Shown here: positions 49,839 to 52,752 of the stretch, one piece after another
Layout: every line of letters begins with the position of its first letter
Position numbering within the stretch: the stretch's first letter is position 1
Source: Candidatus Levyibacteriota bacterium
GTDB lineage: Bacteria; Patescibacteriota; Microgenomatia; Levybacterales; UBA12049
Direction: 5' to 3'
NCBI GenBank assembly: GCA_016182205.1
Contig: JACOXW010000011.1
Coordinates: 1-52,752 of the forward strand
DNA: 52,752 bases
The notes under the pieces: generated by a model
What the model was told of the DNA's origin: nothing
Databases searched by the model: none
What the model saw: the letters and a program-made list of their open reading frames with translations, nothing else
Translations under genes and position numbers: made by a program

Positions 49839-50231
49839 TTGATATTAGGATGTATTATTGTCTTAGCAGCAATAGTTGCCGTTATGGTAGAAGCTTCTTC
49901 CATGGCCGCTGGCCAGTACTCCAGTGAAAAGGCGGTTCATCAAATGGATAAAACAGGAAAACATACGGATAATCTGTATGTCGGCGCGCTTATTATGTTT
50001 GTCGCCTATCTCTTCGGGGGTGCTTTCTCTATCATTCCGACAATACTATTTGATCAACCGCTTGCGAGAACATTGGCGATAGTATCCGCTTTTGTGGGCC
50101 TTTTTATTATCGGATATGTTAAAGGGCAAATTGTAGAACACAAACCGTTCCGAAGCGCTGTAGAACTTTTCATAATAGGCTCTATTGCAACAGTAGTCGG
50201 TATAACTGTAGGATATTTCTTAAAAGTATAA
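49839..50231 (+). pseudogene. 5'-truncated VIT/CCC1-family transporter fragment
   Basis: A frame of 130 aa opens at TTG 49839 directly after the palindromic repeat. It holds four hydrophobic helices and the family motif VEASSMAAGQYSS, and ends VGITVGYFLKV. The VIT1/CCC1 (Fe/Mn transport) fold has five helices, and the first one, with the metal-conducting acidic residues, is missing. The start is poor: TTG comes one base after AAGGAGG. The likely reading is a decayed or repeat-truncated gene. A short functional four-helix form cannot be excluded. Confidence 0.65.
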
Positions 50232-50242
50232 CTTATATCGAG

Positions 50243-50315
50243 CGTGCCTGAGAGGATTCGAACCTCCAACCGCAAGATCCGGAATCTTGTGCTCTATCCA
50301 TTAAGCTACAGGCAC
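50243..50315 (-). tRNA. tRNA-Arg(CCG)
   Basis: Minus-strand cloverleaf with acceptor GTGCCTG/CAGGCAC and an anticodon loop giving CCG. The T arm is GGAGG-TTCGAAT-CCTCT. No encoded CCA. Confidence 0.93.
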
Positions 50316-50320
50316 AGAGG

Positions 50321-50406
50321 CGGAGGGTGCAGGATTTGAACCTGCGCCTCCCGAAAGGGAGAATGGTTTTCGAAACCATCGCTTTTGACCGCTCAGCCAA
50401 CCCTCC
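50321..50406 (-). tRNA. tRNA-Ser(CGA)
   Basis: Minus-strand class II tRNA. The acceptor GGAGGGT pairs with ACCCTCC, the anticodon stem TGGTT/AACCA has loop TTCGAAA (CGA), and there is a long variable arm. It is five bases upstream of tRNA-Arg(CCG) and no CCA is encoded. Confidence 0.94.
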
Positions 50407-50421
50407 TTAGGACGAAGTATA

Positions 50422-51639
50422 CTATAGAAGTGTCAGTTTTGGAAATTCTACGGGAAGGAGTTTTCTTGAGGCAGTTTTTTTCGCAGAAGTCAAAAGCGCG
50501 TACGTAAAGTACATCTTTGGTCGCTTGAGCCACCTTCTGCCGGACAGATCATGCGCGAGTTTTTGTTCGGTATCAGTCTGTTCTACATTACATCCCAGGG
50601 ATTGTATGAGCTTTTCTGTAGTAGTAAGGTAAGAAGGAAAATAAAAGAGCTGCTCTCCCGCGTATTCATATGTCTTTTCAATATTCTCACACTCTCTTTT
50701 ATACATTAGTAAATCTTTCGGAAAAAGAAAATGATTTGTGTGCCAGGGTGCAGGAGGAGGACGAAACTCATCAATAATCAAAAGCATTGACCCAAGAGGT
50801 ATTTTCCTTATAAAACTTGCAAGAAGCGAGAATGCAGGGAGCGAAAGATATGCACGTTGTCCTTTGTATAAGTTCCAAGACCTTATGTCAAATTGTATCC
50901 CTTTGGAATCGGTATATATTCCGTTTGTAAGACTGATACCTTTTTCCGAAAGCTGTTTTTTTGTTAAAATGATTTCTTCCAAAAGTCCGTTTTTTACAGT
51001 AATTCCAAGAATGGTATCTGGTGTATGTTGGCCTTTTTTTGAGTTCCACAAAATTTCTGGAGCAATACTATCTAGTGTATAAGAAAAAATACCGATACAT
51101 GGTTTTGAAAAACGAACATTGTCTATGATCGTTGTTGTTTGTTTGAGGTATGGAGTAAGGTTTTTTTGTTTAAAACGTTTAATGGTTTCTTTTTGTAGCG
51201 ATGCATTAATCTCAACACATGTCCAAAAGAGCGGATAATCGGACTTAAGCGCTTGCGTAATGCTGTCTATTGCCAGGCTTCCGTCAGCTGAACCCACTTC
51301 TACAATATATGAATAGCCTTTTTTTTGTGCGAGCTTGAACACTGCCTGTGCCCAGTGTTTGTGGGAGCCGGTGATACCATGATATCCATGTGTTGCATGA
51401 TATCCGTTTTTACCAAATTGATCAATAGCAATAAATTCATTATAGGTGAGTATACCACCGTTTTTCTGGCATGCGGTTTCAAGCTCTTTTGCAAGAAGTT
51501 TGTTTTTTATGACTGCTTTCCTAAGATGATAATTTTTTATTTTCCAATCTTCATAGTATTTTTTGCCTGCGAAAAGAGTGGATAATTTATATTCGAGGTA
51601 GTTTTGTGCAAGTCTTAAAAGCGTCGGCGTTGTACTCAT
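50422..51639 (-). CDS. MidA/NDUFAF7-like SAM-dependent methyltransferase
   Basis: A 405-aa protein. FAIDQ-type IAIDQFGKNGYHATHGYHGITGSHKHWAQAVF is followed by a motif I-like VEVGSADGSLAIDSI and later CIGIFSYTLDSIAPE. The order and spacing resemble the MidA/DUF185 family, which methylates an Arg of complex I in mitochondria (NDUFAF7). Motif I is unusual, with GSADG instead of GPGxG. It lies between tRNA-Arg(GCG) and tRNA-Ser(CGA). The long C-terminal part (LLIIDEFRPPPAPWHTNHF) has an Asp-Glu pair. Substrate unknown, and the complex-I link is unlikely in such a small genome. Confidence 0.6.
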   Translation of the reverse strand: MSTTPTLLRLAQNYLEYKLSTLFAGKKYYEDWKIKNYHLRKAVIKNKLLAKELETACQKNGGILTYNEFIAIDQFGKNGYHATHGYHGITGSHKHWAQAVFKLAQKKGYSYIVEVGSADGSLAIDSITQALKSDYPLFWTCVEINASLQKETIKRFKQKNLTPYLKQTTTIIDNVRFSKPCIGIFSYTLDSIAPEILWNSKKGQHTPDTILGITVKNGLLEEIILTKKQLSEKGISLTNGIYTDSKGIQFDIRSWNLYKGQRAYLSLPAFSLLASFIRKIPLGSMLLIIDEFRPPPAPWHTNHFLFPKDLLMYKRECENIEKTYEYAGEQLFYFPSYLTTTEKLIQSLGCNVEQTDTEQKLAHDLSGRRWLKRPKMYFTYALLTSAKKTASRKLLPVEFPKLTLL

Positions 51640-51667
51640 GAATTCTTGTAGATGCGTTATAAAGATG

Positions 51668-51740
51668 CGTGCCTGAGAGGAGTTGAACCTCCGACCTCAA
51701 CGTCCGCAACGTCGCGCTCTATCCACTGAGCTACAGGCAC
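51668..51740 (-). tRNA. tRNA-Arg(GCG)
   Basis: Minus-strand cloverleaf. The acceptor GTGCCTG pairs with CAGGCAC, the D arm is GCTC/GAGC, the anticodon stem CGACG/CGTTG has loop TTGCGGA (positions 34-36 GCG), and the T arm is GGAGG-TTCAACT-CCTCT. U33 and a purine at 37 are in place, so the anticodon reading is firm. CCA is not encoded. Confidence 0.93.
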
Positions 51741-51834
51741 AAATAAAACGTAAAACTAAAAACGCAAAACACCAGGCAAAGAAAAGCTTGCGCAGTAGTT
51801 TTCTTTACATTTTTTCTTGACGCTTTGCGCTTGT

Positions 51835-51863
51835 ATTGTAGCGGATTGTGGGTAGACAATCAA
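51835..51863 (-). promoter_or_regulatory. promoter of tRNA-Arg(GCG) and downstream methyltransferase
   Basis: Minus strand -35 TTGATT (51858-51863), 17-base spacer, -10 TACAAT (51835-51840). The transcript would start about 90 bases before the tRNA. The methyltransferase gene follows 28 bases after the tRNA with no clear promoter of its own. Confidence 0.55.
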
Positions 51864-51874
51864 ATCTTAAGAAG

Positions 51875-52516
51875 CTATGGTCTCTCCAGCGGAATCGTGC
51901 GCCCGAGCCAATCTCCTGCTTTTTCCATAAAGGTGGGTTTTATGACTTCTCGAAACGGCAGATACGGCAAGAGGACATTTTTTATATGATCTGCATGAAT
52001 TTCTCCCAATGTCAGCGTGAGTGCGCCGGGCAAAAGAGCACGAGTACGAATATATAAAACTTCCTGAGTATCTCGTTTTTTAAAGTAGAAATCGTAGAGC
52101 TCTTCCCATAAGAAAAAATGATCCTCAATCATAACCCCTTCGGAACTTATTCGGTATCTAAAATTATGCGGAGGGACAGTAACAAGCGCAAAAGAAACGA
52201 AAACAAGAGAAAAAATAACAAGCATAAGAAGATATTGAGAGAAGAGAAAAAGAATAATCTCAATAAAAAGCATGATTAAAAGACTACTGGCATAGAATTC
52301 TTTTCTTCGTTTTCTAAAAGGCCGTCCAGGAGCAGTCCATGCAAGAAGAGTTTTTACCTCAAATGCCGGTTCATGGTGTTTTACGTCTTCTTGCTTTCCG
52401 TGATTTGCATGAGCTGGGATTTCTTTGGGCAATTCTGTAGGCAGGTCCAGTGGAGGTTTTGGTAAATCCAGAGGTTCTTTGGGGAGTAAAGGTTGATCTT
52501 TTTGGGCAGTATCCAT
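51875..52516 (-). CDS. two-helix membrane protein with a possible PH-like C-terminal domain
   Basis: A 213-aa protein. The first 60 residues are Pro/Leu/Lys-rich with a repeated PLDLPK pattern. Two close hydrophobic helices (about 83-115) follow. The C-terminal domain reads FRYRISSEGVMIEDHFFLWEELYDFYFKKRDTQEVLYIRTRALLPGALTLTLGEI, which has the strand pattern of a PH-like fold. The weak -10 TAGAGT is six bases before the ATG. Function unknown; the topology resembles the bPH_2 protein at 44.4 kb. Confidence 0.65.
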   Translation of the reverse strand: MDTAQKDQPLLPKEPLDLPKPPLDLPTELPKEIPAHANHGKQEDVKHHEPAFEVKTLLAWTAPGRPFRKRRKEFYASSLLIMLFIEIILFLFSQYLLMLVIFSLVFVSFALVTVPPHNFRYRISSEGVMIEDHFFLWEELYDFYFKKRDTQEVLYIRTRALLPGALTLTLGEIHADHIKNVLLPYLPFREVIKPTFMEKAGDWLGRTIPLERP

Positions 52517-52553
52517 ACTTTAACTCTAGCTTTTTCTTGCTGTGTAGTCAAGT

Positions 52554-52582
52554 TTGGCACAAAGAGTTTGATTTGGTACAAT
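52554..52582 (+). promoter_or_regulatory. promoter of tRNA-Ser(TGA)
   Basis: -35 TTGGCA (52554-52559), 17-base spacer, extended -10 TGG-TACAAT (-10 at 52577-52582), twelve bases before the tRNA. Confidence 0.75.
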
Positions 52583-52594
52583 AGACACTGCATT

Positions 52595-52683
<89 letters not shown>

Positions 52684-52685
52684 CA

Positions 52686-52714
52686 TTCGGCAGGCTCAGG
52701 ACGGAGTACCTGAG
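52686..52714 (+). repeat. dispersed repeat copy with hairpin
   Basis: TTCGGCAGGCTCAGG followed by ACGGAGTACCTGAG. CTCAGG (52695-52700) pairs with CCTGAG (52709-52714). It shares 13 bases with the copy inside purQ. Confidence 0.6.
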
Positions 52715-52752
52715 ATTGATGAACTGGAGAAATGGGATGAGAAGTTTATCCT

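Noticed and set aside
49706-49903. Minus-strand frame containing RRRRRQDLNLREL
   Set aside because: Antisense to tRNA-Ser(GCT) and the palindromic repeat; the same type of false gene.
52715-52752. Gene start at the right edge
   Set aside because: An ATG-led frame runs off the end, but with only about 12 codons there is nothing to judge it by.

Overview
The window looks like a piece of a Candidate Phyla Radiation (Patescibacteria) genome, most likely the Microgenomates group. This is inferred from gene families and style, not from a marker tree. The signs are very tight gene packing, several membrane or cell-wall proteins of a kind I associate with that group (a bPH_2 protein, a PP2C-like/propeller protein, a CwlO-like coiled coil fused to SpoIID, paired class A PBPs), CBS-less GuaB, and small palindromic repeats between and inside genes. 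There is no rRNA operon, prophage, IS element or CRISPR array.

Layout. 0.1-3.4 kb: tRNA-Asn, a tiny acidic protein, rpoD and dnaG (the last two on the minus strand). 3.5-23.7 kb: a purine island. It holds purA, a HAD phosphatase, then purB-purE-purC-purF/N-purD-purL-purQ-HAD in one close-packed run, then a module of a PfkB/adenosine-kinase-like protein, an alkaline-phosphatase-superfamily protein and a bifunctional ATP sulfurylase/APS kinase, then purM, guaA and guaB. purH and purK are not in the window, and purF carries an out-of-frame deletion just after the glutaminase active-site segment. 23.8-31 kb: comM/yifB, a class A beta-lactamase-like protein, a large membrane protein, a P-type Ca-type ATPase and a metallo-hydrolase. 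31-41 kb: pgk with a CvpA-CAP membrane protein, two tandem class A penicillin-binding proteins, and a minus-strand operon of PfkB kinase, class I aldolase, rpiB and rpe. 41-47 kb: GlsB-like, DUF192, DUF4258 and LytR_C proteins, then SpoIID, bPH_2, a small membrane protein and a PP2C-like/propeller protein. 47-49.6 kb: smpB, tmRNA, a SET-domain protein and comFC. 49.6-52.7 kb: five tRNAs, all Ser or Arg, around a truncated VIT-family gene, a MidA-like methyltransferase and a membrane protein.

How the parts fit. The kinase/aldolase/RpiB/Rpe operon and Pgk link lower glycolysis to ribose-5-phosphate, the precursor of the PRPP that the purine genes consume. The end products are AMP (purA, purB) and GMP (guaB, guaA). 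The wall genes form a second theme.

The most striking pattern is in expression signals. About fifteen genes carry a -10 box (often extended, TGnTATAAT-like) only about 5-12 bases before the start codon and have no Shine-Dalgarno. This implies leaderless or near-leaderless mRNAs, and several apparent upstream ATGs overlap the promoter itself. Other points to check are a tmRNA with tandem hairpins where pseudoknot 1 is expected and an unusually long tag, a tRNA-Arg with anticodon GCG, and repeats inserted in frame in purQ and guaA.
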